From IMG/VR virus record IMGVR_UViG_3300018080_000105, positions 1 through 64,000 of that record: 64,000 nt of DNA; one strand, given 5' to 3'. The position numbers and the translations under genes are program-made. The DNA is from a virus. Below, piece after piece: positions 18,941 through 27,467 of the stretch. Positions within the stretch are counted from its first letter, which is position 1. The number at the start of each line of letters is the position of its first letter. The notes beneath the pieces are model-generated. The model was not told the origin of the DNA. It saw nothing but the letters and a program-made list of their open reading frames with translations, and did no database searches.

Positions 18941-19375
18941 TTAGTAGTTCAGGTTGACGAAGATGAACTGAAGCGACTCGTTCACCACGACATCCTGTGC
19001 CGTCACCGTGACCCCGAGTGTGGTCAGCACGGCATCTTCCAGCGTGTACTCCGTTCCGCCAGCTTCGCAACCGGCGCTGGCATCAAAATTGATGTCCTGC
19101 GGACTACACAGATCGTTGAACCGAGTAATGAAGTCCCCGGCCAGAGGCGACGGCCCCACCACGCGAGCCAGTGAAGCACTTCCCTGTGCGCGGCCACCGA
19201 CGTAGTACACGTTGGATGAACCGATCTCGTACAGAGTGCTCACCTGCTGAGCGTATGAGAACTGAACCTGCTGAACCAGGAAACCGTTGACGTCCGTCCC
19301 GCCAAACTGCAGCGAGACCTGGTCCGCACGGAAACCTCCGTTATGAGTTTGCGCTCCTGAAAAGACCGCTGGCAT
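18941..19375 (-). CDS. Tail tube protein (144 aa)
   Basis: A 144-residue beta-rich protein encoded right after the sheath gene, the standard sheath-tube order of contractile tails. It starts MPAVFSGAQTHNGGFRADQV with an AGGTG site before ATG 19375. The strand pattern (VQQVQFSYAQQVSTLYEIGS, then a polar loop, then SLQFIFVNLNY at the C-terminus) and the phrase 'ARVVGPS' fit gp19-like tube subunits, which stack as hexamers to form the DNA channel. Strong hairpins precede and follow the gene, so it probably has its own mRNA level. Confidence 0.8.
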   Translation of the reverse strand: MPAVFSGAQTHNGGFRADQVSLQFGGTDVNGFLVQQVQFSYAQQVSTLYEIGSSNVYYVGGRAQGSASLARVVGPSPLAGDFITRFNDLCSPQDINFDASAGCEAGGTEYTLEDAVLTTLGVTVTAQDVVVNESLQFIFVNLNY

Positions 19376-19397
19376 TTTATCACCTCATGTGAAAAGA

Positions 19398-19409
19398 GGG
19401 CCGAAGCCC
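19398..19409 (-). terminator. Short hairpin with TCTTTT tail, sheath-tube spacer
   Basis: GGGC-TTCG-GGCC-type stem with a stable UUCG loop followed by TCTTTT on the minus strand. It is the second hairpin in the 92-base sheath-tube spacer. Confidence 0.5.
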
Positions 19410-19431
19410 AAAACGTGGCTGAAAACAACCC

Positions 19432-19457
19432 CTCCCCCGGCCACCGGGCCGGGGGAG
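19432..19457 (-). terminator. Strong hairpin after tail sheath gene
   Basis: An 11-bp perfect stem (CTCCCCCGGCC / GGCCGGGGGAG) with a 4-base loop starts 11 bases after the sheath stop codon, followed by GGTTGTTTTC on the minus strand. It probably limits read-through from sheath into tube or protects the 3' end of the sheath message. Confidence 0.65.
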
Positions 19458-19467
19458 AAACAGTACG

Positions 19468-22395
19468 TCAGATTACGAGATGCAATTCAAGGAAGTTGAG
19501 CGGTGCCGGAACCGTCAGGTTCAGCACGATCTCAACACGGTCAGCCGCCAGCGGATGAATCCGCACGATTGGCTGGCCTTCACTATCCAGTGCAATCTCG
19601 CCAGAGATCAGCTGCGGGCCGAGTTCGTCGGTGTAACCATTGCTCGTGAGGAACTTGATTACCTGGCGAACTTCGTAACGCAGTTTCCGCAGCATAGTTT
19701 CCGTTGCGTTGGCTCGGCCGATGAACGGCTCCAGTCGACGCAGGAACACATAGCTGATGGAGTCCACGTTTCGGCGGATCATCTCTTCCTGAGAGTTCAG
19801 GTCCGTGGTACTCGTGGTCAGAGCGTGCCGCGTATGCGGTGTTCCGTCACGGTCCTCGGTTGCGATCCAGACTCCACCTTCAGCCAGATTATCCAGCTGG
19901 CTGGCAGTGAAGAGTTCCTTCGTTCGAGAGGCCAGGTCGTCAAACCCGGAGATCTCGACATTGGTCAGACCCTGGTGTGGCACCACGCCAGAGACCAGGC
20001 CGGCGAGCGCTGCACCCAGGAAGTAACCTTCCTGAGAGTTGCCAGCTGTGCCGACAATGTCCGGCCAGACTGCGACGACGCGGCGATCCGCGAACGCCTG
20101 AGCCTTGTCGACAATGTCGGTGACCATCTCGTCCTTGGTCTGAGTGTGATAGATCTCGACCATCTGCGGGACGGACACAGGAGCTGTGTTACCGGCCTGC
20201 AGCAGCAGAGAGCTTTCGGACAGCACTCGATCCACCACAAACTCAGAGTAGGTCGCGTCGCCGAAGGCGTCGATCGAGAACAGGTAGCGAACAACGTCGC
20301 CAGCCTGAACTCCATGAGTGACGAATCCAGCATTGTTGGCCGGCACACTCAGTCGCGTGTACTGAGTCCCGCTGGACTGCGGGTCGTCGTCCAACGTAGC
20401 CAAAACCGTTTCGCCATCGACAGACGTCGGTGTCAGAGCCTGAGTGTCCGCGTCGCTCTTGCCGACCACCATTCGTACGGACGGAGTCTGCAGGTTGACG
20501 AACATGGCTTTCCAGTTGCCCGCTTCGGCACTGGATTCCGCCGTCACCTGAGCGTGGAACAGGTTCTGAACCTCGGTGTCGTAGGTCAGTGGCACGAAGT
20601 TGTAAACGTCGTCCCGGCCAGACAGTTGCTCCAGCACATCCTGCCATGAATCCAGTGAAGTCGGATCCGCGACAGCGGTGTAACCCACCTTGGTGCCGTT
20701 GGCGTTCTGCAGTGCACGGTAGACACCCCACTTCAGTGGGTTGCCTTCGTCCAGCTGTCCCGGGATCTGATCGATATCCGCGATATCGTCGATGAACCCG
20801 ATCGCGCCGGTGAGAGCTGTCAGCCACTCAGCGTATTCGATGTAAACCACACCGAACTCGGTTGAGCTGGAAGCTGTACCAGACACGCCGTCCCAGACCG
20901 GCATGGCCTGCTCAACGCCGGACTTAGTCCAGGTGGCGTCGTAGGCAGTAATGCCGGCCTTGGTGATCAGCTGGGTGGTCTCAACTTCGTAGTTGACGTT
21001 TGGCGGAGAGCTCAGACGGTTTTCCGTGACCTCGATGGTCTTCGGAATGAACAGTCGAACGTCCAGGTCGGTTGCATCCTGAAGGTCTGTCGGGAGGTCG
21101 TCCCGCAGGATCAGGGTGCGAACCGGGCCATTGCTTCCGCTCACCACAGAAATGTGGAACTTGTCGCCCTTCCGCAGACCAGCGAGGGTGTCGTCACCCA
21201 TGCCGAAGCTGAAGGTAGCAGACGAGCTGGAAGACAGGTTCCCGCAGTCCTTGAACTGAGCAGTCAGTCCGTTGGAACCGACAGGGAAGCTGACGTTAGC
21301 CGCCGTGATGACAGTCGGGCCGGACGTATCCAGTCCCTTCGCCGTGGTCACAGAGACTTCAGGGAGTTCAGCCCACAGGCCGCCCTTCGTCACTTCGATC
21401 ACGTAGGTGTCATCGAAATCACCAGTGTACGTGGAACCTTCTTCGATGCAGGCTCGCTCGAACGCCTGGGTGACTTCCACAGTCCATTCCTGGCCGACAG
21501 TCAGTTCGCCGTCTTCGATACCGGCGGAGCTGGCAGAGTCAGAGCAGGTACCGGCAACGTCGCTGAACGTCACGGTCAGTCCACGAGTTCCGATGGTCGT
21601 GGGAGATCCCAGATCCGCCGGAGTCACGTCGTCAGCGTTGTCCGTACCGCTGTCGCTCACCACACGCAGGCGTGCAGCATTACAGCCGGAGACCGCAGAC
21701 TTGGTCACGGTGATCGTGTAGGTCTCACTGACGTAACCGTCAGCCAGGCCATTATAGGAGCCGCCAACGGCCGCCGCGATACAGTTGATCGGACCAGCGG
21801 TCTGACTTACTGAGCTGGCAGCTGTTTTAGAACCCTGGTTGTTGGTGTCATTCGTAGCACCAAAGATCGTGGCAGTCCCTTCTTCCGCCACAAAGCCGTC
21901 GATGTACGTCCAAAGTTCTTTTTCCGTACATTCGTCTTCTTCGCCGGCTACACCGCGAATGTAGGCCACGTCGCCAACCTGGGCGTCGCGGTCGTTCAGC
22001 AGAGCTGATCGCGGGTAAGATGTGCCGTTGGACTGGTAAGAGATCGTCGAGCTGGTCACGCGGTTTTTGTAACCAGCAACCGGCGTGTTGACTCCGCGAC
22101 CACCGGAACCATCTCCGATGACGTCCTCGAAGTACATCAGCAAGGCGTTTTCGATCCACACCTTGATGCTGTCTGGATCAACCAGACTGCCAGCGGTGCG
22201 ATCGGGCCACGGGTAGTTTTGGTCAGTGAGGCGATCATACGCCCCGACGTCGATATTCGCCTTTTCAGCTGCTTCCGAGTAACGGTGCAGCATGGCGTTC
22301 GCGCCGGAGATATGGGCTCGCAGCGGGTCTACTACCTCAGAAGAGGCCAGGCTGAATTCCTGGAAGACCTGCACTTGGGGCTTAACGTAGGACAT
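19468..22395 (-). CDS. Tail sheath protein (975 aa)
   Basis: The sheath forms the contracting outer cylinder of the tail. The conserved C-terminal domain is clear: 'GGVWIATEDRDGTPHTRHAL', then 'EEMIRRNVDSISYVFLRRLE', then a C-terminal strand region 'ADRVEIVLNLTVPAPLNFLE', which are the strands exchanged between subunits. At 975 residues it is much larger than typical sheaths (about 400-660); the extra mass is in the middle (about residues 150-450), Ser/Thr/Gly-rich and containing three Cys-bearing, Ig-like-looking repeats, probably surface-exposed decorations. Only two K-x-A tripeptides occur among about 25 lysines. Confidence 0.9.
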   Translation of the reverse strand: MSYVKPQVQVFQEFSLASSEVVDPLRAHISGANAMLHRYSEAAEKANIDVGAYDRLTDQNYPWPDRTAGSLVDPDSIKVWIENALLMYFEDVIGDGSGGRGVNTPVAGYKNRVTSSTISYQSNGTSYPRSALLNDRDAQVGDVAYIRGVAGEEDECTEKELWTYIDGFVAEEGTATIFGATNDTNNQGSKTAASSVSQTAGPINCIAAAVGGSYNGLADGYVSETYTITVTKSAVSGCNAARLRVVSDSGTDNADDVTPADLGSPTTIGTRGLTVTFSDVAGTCSDSASSAGIEDGELTVGQEWTVEVTQAFERACIEEGSTYTGDFDDTYVIEVTKGGLWAELPEVSVTTAKGLDTSGPTVITAANVSFPVGSNGLTAQFKDCGNLSSSSSATFSFGMGDDTLAGLRKGDKFHISVVSGSNGPVRTLILRDDLPTDLQDATDLDVRLFIPKTIEVTENRLSSPPNVNYEVETTQLITKAGITAYDATWTKSGVEQAMPVWDGVSGTASSSTEFGVVYIEYAEWLTALTGAIGFIDDIADIDQIPGQLDEGNPLKWGVYRALQNANGTKVGYTAVADPTSLDSWQDVLEQLSGRDDVYNFVPLTYDTEVQNLFHAQVTAESSAEAGNWKAMFVNLQTPSVRMVVGKSDADTQALTPTSVDGETVLATLDDDPQSSGTQYTRLSVPANNAGFVTHGVQAGDVVRYLFSIDAFGDATYSEFVVDRVLSESSLLLQAGNTAPVSVPQMVEIYHTQTKDEMVTDIVDKAQAFADRRVVAVWPDIVGTAGNSQEGYFLGAALAGLVSGVVPHQGLTNVEISGFDDLASRTKELFTASQLDNLAEGGVWIATEDRDGTPHTRHALTTSTTDLNSQEEMIRRNVDSISYVFLRRLEPFIGRANATETMLRKLRYEVRQVIKFLTSNGYTDELGPQLISGEIALDSEGQPIVRIHPLAADRVEIVLNLTVPAPLNFLELHLVI

Positions 22396-22444
22396 CGAGT
22401 CTCCTCCTGGAACAGGATGATTGAATTCGAGTTTAACTGCGGTA

Positions 22445-23164
22445 TCAGTACCCCGCCAGAACTTGCGACGTTCGCCACGTGATTCGTTTGATCCGCGGTG
22501 CTTCTTCCTGCAGTGTCCAGAATTCAGGGACAGCGTAGGCGACAGTCAGCGGAACAACGTAATTCTCCGTGGACTCCTTCAGGGCTGATACAGATCCGAT
22601 TGAAACAGGTACAAAGCGCTGAAGTTCCAATGCAGAAATGATCTGACTGGAGAACCACAACAGGCACTTCATAGTCTCGATGGCAAGCGTCTGAGCCTCC
22701 CGACCGCCATTCGCGATGGCGAAGATCGTATGAGTACCGGTCCAGTAGCCACCAAAGGTCTGAATACCTGACCTGAATTCGGTGCCTGCTTTGTCTCCGA
22801 TACCCAACCGCAGCCAACGCCACTCCCCTTCCTTCAGGATCAGCGCTGGTCTCGATTCCGTGAGCTCGGGCCGCCACCGATGCAGAGACTCAATCATGAG
22901 TCCGTTCTCGTTGTCCGGGCTCCACACCCCGTCGCGTTCCATCATTGCTCGCATGGATCGTGACAGGATGTTATTGCTGTCTGCGTAGTGCTGAATCAGC
23001 ACCTGCCGCAAGGCTCCCTGCATGACCAGTGGCGACTGGCCATAAGAGCAAAGCGACGAGATCGACTCGACTCGTTTCTCTGGCTTAGAACCCTGGGGAT
23101 ACCGGGACTCCACCGATTCGGGATTGTCCGGTTGTTCCGGGCATGTTTGCGAAATCGGGGCCAA
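22445..23164 (-). CDS. Neck/tail-completion-like protein (239 aa, start uncertain)
   Basis: The frame opens with a TTG at 23164 preceded by AAGGAAGGA, and overlaps the small upstream gene by 80 bases; a shorter start could be used. The body (LVMQGALRQVLIQHYADSNN, then 'RPALILKEGEWRWLRLGIGD') is alpha/beta and resembles small neck or tail-completion proteins located between sheath and connector genes. Residues 30-60 and 180-220 are the most conserved-looking. No catalytic motif is visible. Position just upstream of the sheath in transcription supports a neck or tail terminator role. Confidence 0.65.
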   Translation of the reverse strand: MAPISQTCPEQPDNPESVESRYPQGSKPEKRVESISSLCSYGQSPLVMQGALRQVLIQHYADSNNILSRSMRAMMERDGVWSPDNENGLMIESLHRWRPELTESRPALILKEGEWRWLRLGIGDKAGTEFRSGIQTFGGYWTGTHTIFAIANGGREAQTLAIETMKCLLWFSSQIISALELQRFVPVSIGSVSALKESTENYVVPLTVAYAVPEFWTLQEEAPRIKRITWRTSQVLAGY

Positions 23165-23303
23165 AGGTGAATCCTTCCTTGGTTTCGGCAGGTAGCTTTC
23201 CCAGAGCTGCGTTTATTGCATCCTGGTCCGGCTCGAACTCGTGCATCGACAACTTCGGCAGAAAACCCATTTTGACTTTCTTGTCTCGGTCGTCGTCTGA
23301 CAT
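23085..23303 (-). CDS. Small acidic protein (72 aa)
   Basis: The start ATG at 23303 has an AGGAGGC site seven bases upstream. The product is MSDDDRDKKVKMGFLPKLSM followed by an acidic region and a Gly/Pro-rich C-terminus (PGTTGQSRIGGVPVSPGF). No domain is recognised. It overlaps the next gene by 80 bases if that gene uses its TTG start. Likely a small virion or assembly protein in the neck region. Confidence 0.6.
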   Translation of the reverse strand: MSDDDRDKKVKMGFLPKLSMHEFEPDQDAINAALGKLPAETKEGFTFGPDFANMPGTTGQSRIGGVPVSPGF

Positions 23304-23354
23304 GATTGCCTCCTCGCGTAGGATAAACGCCGGGACGCGTGACAGCAATACCGG

Positions 23355-25100
23355 CTAGAATCCGCCAAAATCATCTTCAAAGTTGAAACGCTTACCTGCG
23401 TCATTTTGAGGGAGCCGTGGCGGTGGAGGCGGCGGGTTGCCGGCGGGAGGGGCGGCTGTGAGAGGAGCGGCGTCGCCAGCAGTGGCTTCGATACCGGTGA
23501 TTTCGACTCCGATGTAATTTAACAGCATTTCAGCCGAACGGTGGCCTGCCCGAAGTTCGACCCCGACCTGGAAATTCTCAAAATCAGAGGCATTCCAGAC
23601 GCCGGTAAACGTGACTACCTCAGTCTTCTCGCCGTCATCGTTGTCGAAATTGACTTGCAGAATAGACGACCAACCACCTCCGGCGTAAATCCGCACAAGA
23701 ACATCAAAGTCACTACTTGTAGCTTCTGCTTTCACAGACACATCGACTTGGGTAATACCATTGTCTATGTACGTTTTTACCGGGTTGGTTGTGCCGAAAA
23801 TACTCTGCTGGTATTCCGCAGAGTCATCAACAAAGACCGTAACGAGGTCATCGGCATGTAATGCGTAATAATTACCCCAAGGAACTGCGAAGTCCTCGTT
23901 CAGCACCAGCATCTCAGACGTGGTGAGTCCTGTCGATGACTGTGAGCTACAGTCTTCCGTGACTACGACAGTGGCTGTATCCGGACCAAATTCACCTGGC
24001 TTCTCAAATTGCAGTACATACGTATCGGGGACCAACAACATTGCCGTCGTCCACATCCCGTTCGCGTCTGTCTGGCTGGAAGCGACAGCATAATCCGGCG
24101 TACGGTTATTGGCTTCCCAGTTTGACTGCGTAAAGGCCAGGATTGTAGCGCCATCGATCGGGCAGCAGTCTGCTGCCTGGTAGATGTACTCACCTGCCCC
24201 ACAATAGTCGTGATCGATGCGGACGCATCCGGTGCCATCAGTTGGCTGGTAGTCTTCACCGCCTTCCCCGGTGGCAGGGTCGTACGACATCCCAGTCACA
24301 GGGATCTTGTACACAACATCGTTGTACGGCAGCAGGTTGATGGTCGCTTCAACGACCAGCGGAACACCGCGAAGTTTGGCCACGACCTGTACTTCATCGA
24401 TGCTCCATCGCTGATCGTTGCGAGCATCGACCCAGACATCTTCCTTGGAAATGGCAGGAAACCCGATAAACCGAGCACGCACAGTTCCGGGCCGGGAGCT
24501 GTACTGGGCAATGTTGTCACCGCCGCGCTTCTCAGCAATGAACTCCCCGGTCATGTCAGCCATGACCGGAACAGGTGGGTGGTACCCAACCTTAAAGGCG
24601 GTGCCCCATGTGGATAGGTCACCGCTGTCAATGACTTCGTCTGTGAGGAAGTCAGTGTTCTTCTCGCTCTTCACGCCATACCGCATCTTGCGGATCAGGT
24701 AGCCGTGACTGCCAGCCTGTTTCAATCGCAGCGATTCTTTGCGTACGATCTCTCGGGCCAGGTTCCAGTCCTTCGACTCCAGCAACCCCCAGATGCTTTC
24801 CGGGCCGGAGACGTAACGATGGCGAGAGGTTGTAAGGACAATCCGGTAATGTGTCCGAAGAGTCTTACCGGATTGCTCCCGGGAGGTATCATCGTCCAGG
24901 TAGGCTGGATTGACCGCAGCAGAACCAACGTCGACCCAGTCGAGCGCGTTGTCCGTGCCGGTATAGCTGGCCTGCAGCTGGAACGTGTACGGGTGAGGAT
25001 CACCAAAGGTATCCGCCAACTCCCACCAGATCCGAGAGGATCCATGGAACATGTGGTCGACCATAAGACGTTTGAACGGCCACCTATGACTCGAAGGCAT
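23355..25100 (-). CDS. Neck/virion protein with Ig-like insert and Pro-rich C-terminus (581 aa)
   Basis: The first 270 residues (for example 'YTFQLQASYTGTDNALDWVD') look like a beta-rich structural domain. Around residues 300-385 there is an Ig/SpaA-like segment with the typical text 'SSQTDANGMWTTAMLLVPDT' and 'YVLQFEKPGEFG', followed by a second beta-domain and a C-terminal tail of seven or eight prolines (GNPPPPPPRLPQ). Such carbohydrate-regulatory or SpaA-like modules are common on phage surfaces. It overlaps the small upstream gene by 17 bases. Function is inferred as a neck or surface decoration. Confidence 0.65.
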   Translation of the reverse strand: MPSSHRWPFKRLMVDHMFHGSSRIWWELADTFGDPHPYTFQLQASYTGTDNALDWVDVGSAAVNPAYLDDDTSREQSGKTLRTHYRIVLTTSRHRYVSGPESIWGLLESKDWNLAREIVRKESLRLKQAGSHGYLIRKMRYGVKSEKNTDFLTDEVIDSGDLSTWGTAFKVGYHPPVPVMADMTGEFIAEKRGGDNIAQYSSRPGTVRARFIGFPAISKEDVWVDARNDQRWSIDEVQVVAKLRGVPLVVEATINLLPYNDVVYKIPVTGMSYDPATGEGGEDYQPTDGTGCVRIDHDYCGAGEYIYQAADCCPIDGATILAFTQSNWEANNRTPDYAVASSQTDANGMWTTAMLLVPDTYVLQFEKPGEFGPDTATVVVTEDCSSQSSTGLTTSEMLVLNEDFAVPWGNYYALHADDLVTVFVDDSAEYQQSIFGTTNPVKTYIDNGITQVDVSVKAEATSSDFDVLVRIYAGGGWSSILQVNFDNDDGEKTEVVTFTGVWNASDFENFQVGVELRAGHRSAEMLLNYIGVEITGIEATAGDAAPLTAAPPAGNPPPPPPRLPQNDAGKRFNFEDDFGGF

Positions 25101-25284
25101 CAGTATCTTCTCCCCAGCAGGATTTTTGAATGTCTTCGATTATATCTTTTGGTGCGTGTACAACCGGTTGTGCGAGGGGTATGCGCGGTATCAACTTCTT
25201 CGCCAGCAGTAGCGACTCTTTTAGCGGTAGGTCTGCCGGAAGAGGGCGAGGAGACACAGGCACCCCGAAAAGATATTCAGTCAT
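25084..25284 (-). CDS. Small protein (66 aa), unknown
   Basis: A 66-residue product (MTEYLFGVPVSPRPLPADLP) with a Pro-rich first third and an amphipathic helix in the middle (LKESLLLAKKLIPRIPL). It overlaps the upstream gene by four bases (ATGA) and the downstream gene by 17 bases, which supports translation. No family recognised. Confidence 0.55.
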   Translation of the reverse strand: MTEYLFGVPVSPRPLPADLPLKESLLLAKKLIPRIPLAQPVVHAPKDIIEDIQKSCWGEDTDAFES

Positions 25285-25619
25285 GAAAAGTCTGCCTGCG
25301 CAAGTTTACTGGTGGCGCCGATCACCGCGCCGAGAACTTCCCGACGATAACCGGCGTCGTATAATCGTTGATTTTCTTCTACGGTACGATTCTTCTTCTT
25401 CGCCAATACATCCAGTTCTGCAGCTTCCGGATCTTCCAGATTGAGAAGTGCACGGCGTTCTTCCGGTAACAAGTCCTCTACCGGGACCGTGTCAAAACAT
25501 GCCCCGAAATCCTTACCAAACAGAATCATCTTCTCGCCAATCGTCTCGCGGACGTAGGCCTCAACGCGGTCCAACTCACCGCGGATCGAATAGAACGTGT
25601 GATTGATCACCTCGGTCAT
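25281..25619 (-). CDS. Small helical protein (112 aa), neck region
   Basis: The ATG at 25619 (MTEVINHTFYSIRGELDRVE) overlaps the stop of the 341-residue gene (ATGA), so I prefer it to an upstream in-frame start. The protein is mainly alpha-helical and charged (EDLLPEERRALLNLEDPEAA), with no membrane segment or enzyme motif. Its neighbours are neck or connector-type genes, so it may be a small head-tail completion factor. Confidence 0.6.
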   Translation of the reverse strand: MTEVINHTFYSIRGELDRVEAYVRETIGEKMILFGKDFGACFDTVPVEDLLPEERRALLNLEDPEAAELDVLAKKKNRTVEENQRLYDAGYRREVLGAVIGATSKLAQADFS

Positions 25620-26644
25620 CACGAATACCTGTATGGAGAACCGACGCCGCCGTAACAATTCTCCAGGTTGATGGTTCCCTTCTGACGAGCTACGAAGATC
25701 TTGAATTCATCAAGTCGTCGCTGAGCGGCCTTCTCGTAGTTGGGTTCCTTGTCCTGGTCGTTAATGTTCACTCCTGCCGCAGAATACTGCAAGTTGTTCC
25801 GCCGCATTTGTTCTGCAGCAGTCAGAAACAGATAGCCGGAGATCGCCATCAGCCAGTGGTAGCGATACGGGAAGTTGGAAGTGGTATGAATGCTGACCGG
25901 CGGCGGGATCTCGTTCCAATACTGCACCGGCAACCAGATTGCCTGCATGATCTCTTCGTCAGAGAACGCCAGGTTGTCGAGCAGGTAGCTCTCTGCCGGA
26001 TCTGTGTCTCGCAGGTGCATCCGGATCTCGGGCAAAGACGGCGGACCCAGCGGGCCGTGCGAGCCCATGCGGTTATTCCACAGGTTCCGGCCAATGTGGA
26101 CATACACAGTGTTCGAGAAGACCGGGCGGTCCAGGTCTTCAGTGTCTGTCGTACATTCCACCAACACGAACTGCCCGAAGTACACACCCGGCGTACAGGT
26201 TGCCTCTTCTGGCAGGACAGCTGTGACGGAGCCGGCTGCGGCATCCGCCACTGTCACGGGATAATCAACGCCACTGCCGCCACTGAGGTATTCGTTAAGG
26301 CGGAAGACCATGTTGTAAGCGCACGCACAGTCTGACTCCGAAGAAGATTCGGACAGCGACAGTGAGCCGCCTTCGTCAGTACAAAGGCAGCCACTCAGAT
26401 CCACAGGGCTGCCGTCAGCATCCCGCATGATGTGAGAGATTTCGGCCTTCTGCTGACCCGGGATCTCGATGGCCCGAGTGCGGGTCAGCAGAGGCGTACC
26501 GGTTGACGGTTCCTTTGGCTCACGAGGAGCCAGCACATGTTGTCCGACGCACGAAACAGGGGACGGGTTCGGGAGAACTGCTCCCGGCGTACCATCCACG
26601 GTGCATGTTTCCGGGTTTCCTGCTGGTGTTCCAGTGATAGGCAC
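25619..26644 (-). CDS. Head-tail connector-region structural protein (341 aa)
   Basis: The N-terminal 130 residues are Pro/Gly/Ser-rich with several Cys pairs (SGCLCTDEGG, SDCACAYNMV), suggesting an exposed, possibly disulphide- or metal-stabilised beta region. The C-terminal 150 residues are helical (SDEEIMQAIWLPVQYWNEIP and 'YEKAAQRRLDEFKIF') and contain a pattern reminiscent of head-tail connector proteins of the gp6/gp15 type. A strong terminator lies immediately upstream (26663-26699), so this gene begins a new transcription unit leading into the neck and tail genes. Role is inferred. Confidence 0.6.
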   Translation of the reverse strand: MPITGTPAGNPETCTVDGTPGAVLPNPSPVSCVGQHVLAPREPKEPSTGTPLLTRTRAIEIPGQQKAEISHIMRDADGSPVDLSGCLCTDEGGSLSLSESSSESDCACAYNMVFRLNEYLSGGSGVDYPVTVADAAAGSVTAVLPEEATCTPGVYFGQFVLVECTTDTEDLDRPVFSNTVYVHIGRNLWNNRMGSHGPLGPPSLPEIRMHLRDTDPAESYLLDNLAFSDEEIMQAIWLPVQYWNEIPPPVSIHTTSNFPYRYHWLMAISGYLFLTAAEQMRRNNLQYSAAGVNINDQDKEPNYEKAAQRRLDEFKIFVARQKGTINLENCYGGVGSPYRYS

Positions 26645-26662
26645 GGCAGCCTCCTGATAGCT

Positions 26663-26699
26663 AAAAAAAACCGGACCGGACGGGCCGAAGCCCGCCGCG
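26663..26699 (-). terminator. Rho-independent terminator with 8-T tract
   Basis: On the minus strand CGGCGGGC-TTCG-GCCCGTCCG forms a GC stem with a UUCG loop, followed after a short CGG-rich spacer by eight T residues (complement of 26663-26670). It is positioned between the small membrane-protein genes and the connector gene and is the most canonical terminator in the window. Confidence 0.8.
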
Positions 26700-26723
26700 G
26701 TTCAGTTTAACAACGGATCCGGA

Positions 26724-26903
26724 TCAGGGGTAGATCGGGCCGCGGGACTCCAGAGAGTCAGGAATCCGTGTCACAGCAGTCAGAGGTGCCGACTCGGGAT
26801 AGACGGCGTCATAGAGCAGAATGCTCGTGAGTGACATGAGGGCGCCCAGCATGCAGGCAGTGAACACGGCGTACGCTGAAATCAGAAACTTGGGAATGTA
26901 CAT
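26724..26903 (-). CDS. Small single-pass membrane protein (59 aa)
   Basis: A 60-codon frame from ATG 26903 with AAAGGA eight bases upstream. The product begins MYIPKFLISAYAVFTACMLG and has one hydrophobic segment (residues 5-31) followed by a short polar tail ending in GPIYP. It is too short for most gene finders. The lack of a cleavage site suggests a membrane anchor with its tail outside. It is just upstream of a strong terminator and close to two other small proteins; function unknown. Confidence 0.65.
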   Translation of the reverse strand: MYIPKFLISAYAVFTACMLGALMSLTSILLYDAVYPESAPLTAVTRIPDSLESRGPIYP

Positions 26904-26950
26904 GAGAGATCCTTTGAAAATGGTTCACGAAAAGAGGGTACTTTTGTGAA

Positions 26951-27196
26951 TCAGTCGCGGTTGACAGACGCTTCCAGATTGCGGAGCAAGTCTTCCATGT
27001 CGTTCGCTTCGGGCAGCGTGTTCACAAGCCCTCCTTTGTACGCTACGCGGTGGACGTGCTCAGCCACGTTTTCAAGATCACCGCCCACCGTGCTGAAGGT
27101 TTCAGAAGCGGAGTGTCCATTGAACCAGCCAAGAACGACCAGGCCGACACAGATCAGGCCAAAGGCCATAACAGTATTTACAACGAATTCTTTCAT
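26951..27196 (-). CDS. Small membrane-anchored protein (81 aa)
   Basis: I choose ATG 27196 (MKEFVVNTVMAFGLICVGLV) over a TTG five codons upstream. One transmembrane helix spans residues 5-28, followed by a polar domain with Asp/Glu-rich C-terminus (DMEDLLRNLEASVNRD). The leader reads TTTGAAAGTTAC, almost the same as that of the neighbouring gene at 27456, with only a weak ribosome site. It lies in a cluster of small proteins between neck and head genes; possibly a membrane-acting accessory. Confidence 0.65.
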   Translation of the reverse strand: MKEFVVNTVMAFGLICVGLVVLGWFNGHSASETFSTVGGDLENVAEHVHRVAYKGGLVNTLPEANDMEDLLRNLEASVNRD

Positions 27197-27240
27197 GAGG
27201 GTAACTTTCAAAGTGAAGTGAGGTGAAAAGTGAGGTGGAA

Positions 27241-27456
27241 CTAAAAAGACTCGTGGTACGCCCCGTATTCAGTCACGGCGTCCATGACTTCCTGCTGCCA
27301 GCGGCTCTCTTCGAGCAACTCCTGGTAAGCCGGTTCGTCCAACGCATCCATCTCGTCGCGAAGGGCACGCAGGTTCTCCAGTTCTTCAATGTCAGTGGCG
27401 CGTTCGATGGCAGCTTCCACACCAGCCTTGCGGCGTTTGAGATCAGCAGTAGTCAT
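27241..27456 (-). CDS. Small charged helical protein (71 aa)
   Basis: From ATG 27456 (MTTADLKRRKAGVEAAIERA) the protein is a nearly continuous charged helix up to residue 60 and likely forms a coiled coil. The start is preceded by TTTGAAAGCTAC, which also precedes the 81-residue gene. There is no enzyme motif. Its small size and position in the small-protein cluster suggest an assembly or regulatory accessory. Confidence 0.6.
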   Translation of the reverse strand: MTTADLKRRKAGVEAAIERATDIEELENLRALRDEMDALDEPAYQELLEESRWQQEVMDAVTEYGAYHESF

Positions 27457-27467
27457 AACAGTAGCTT

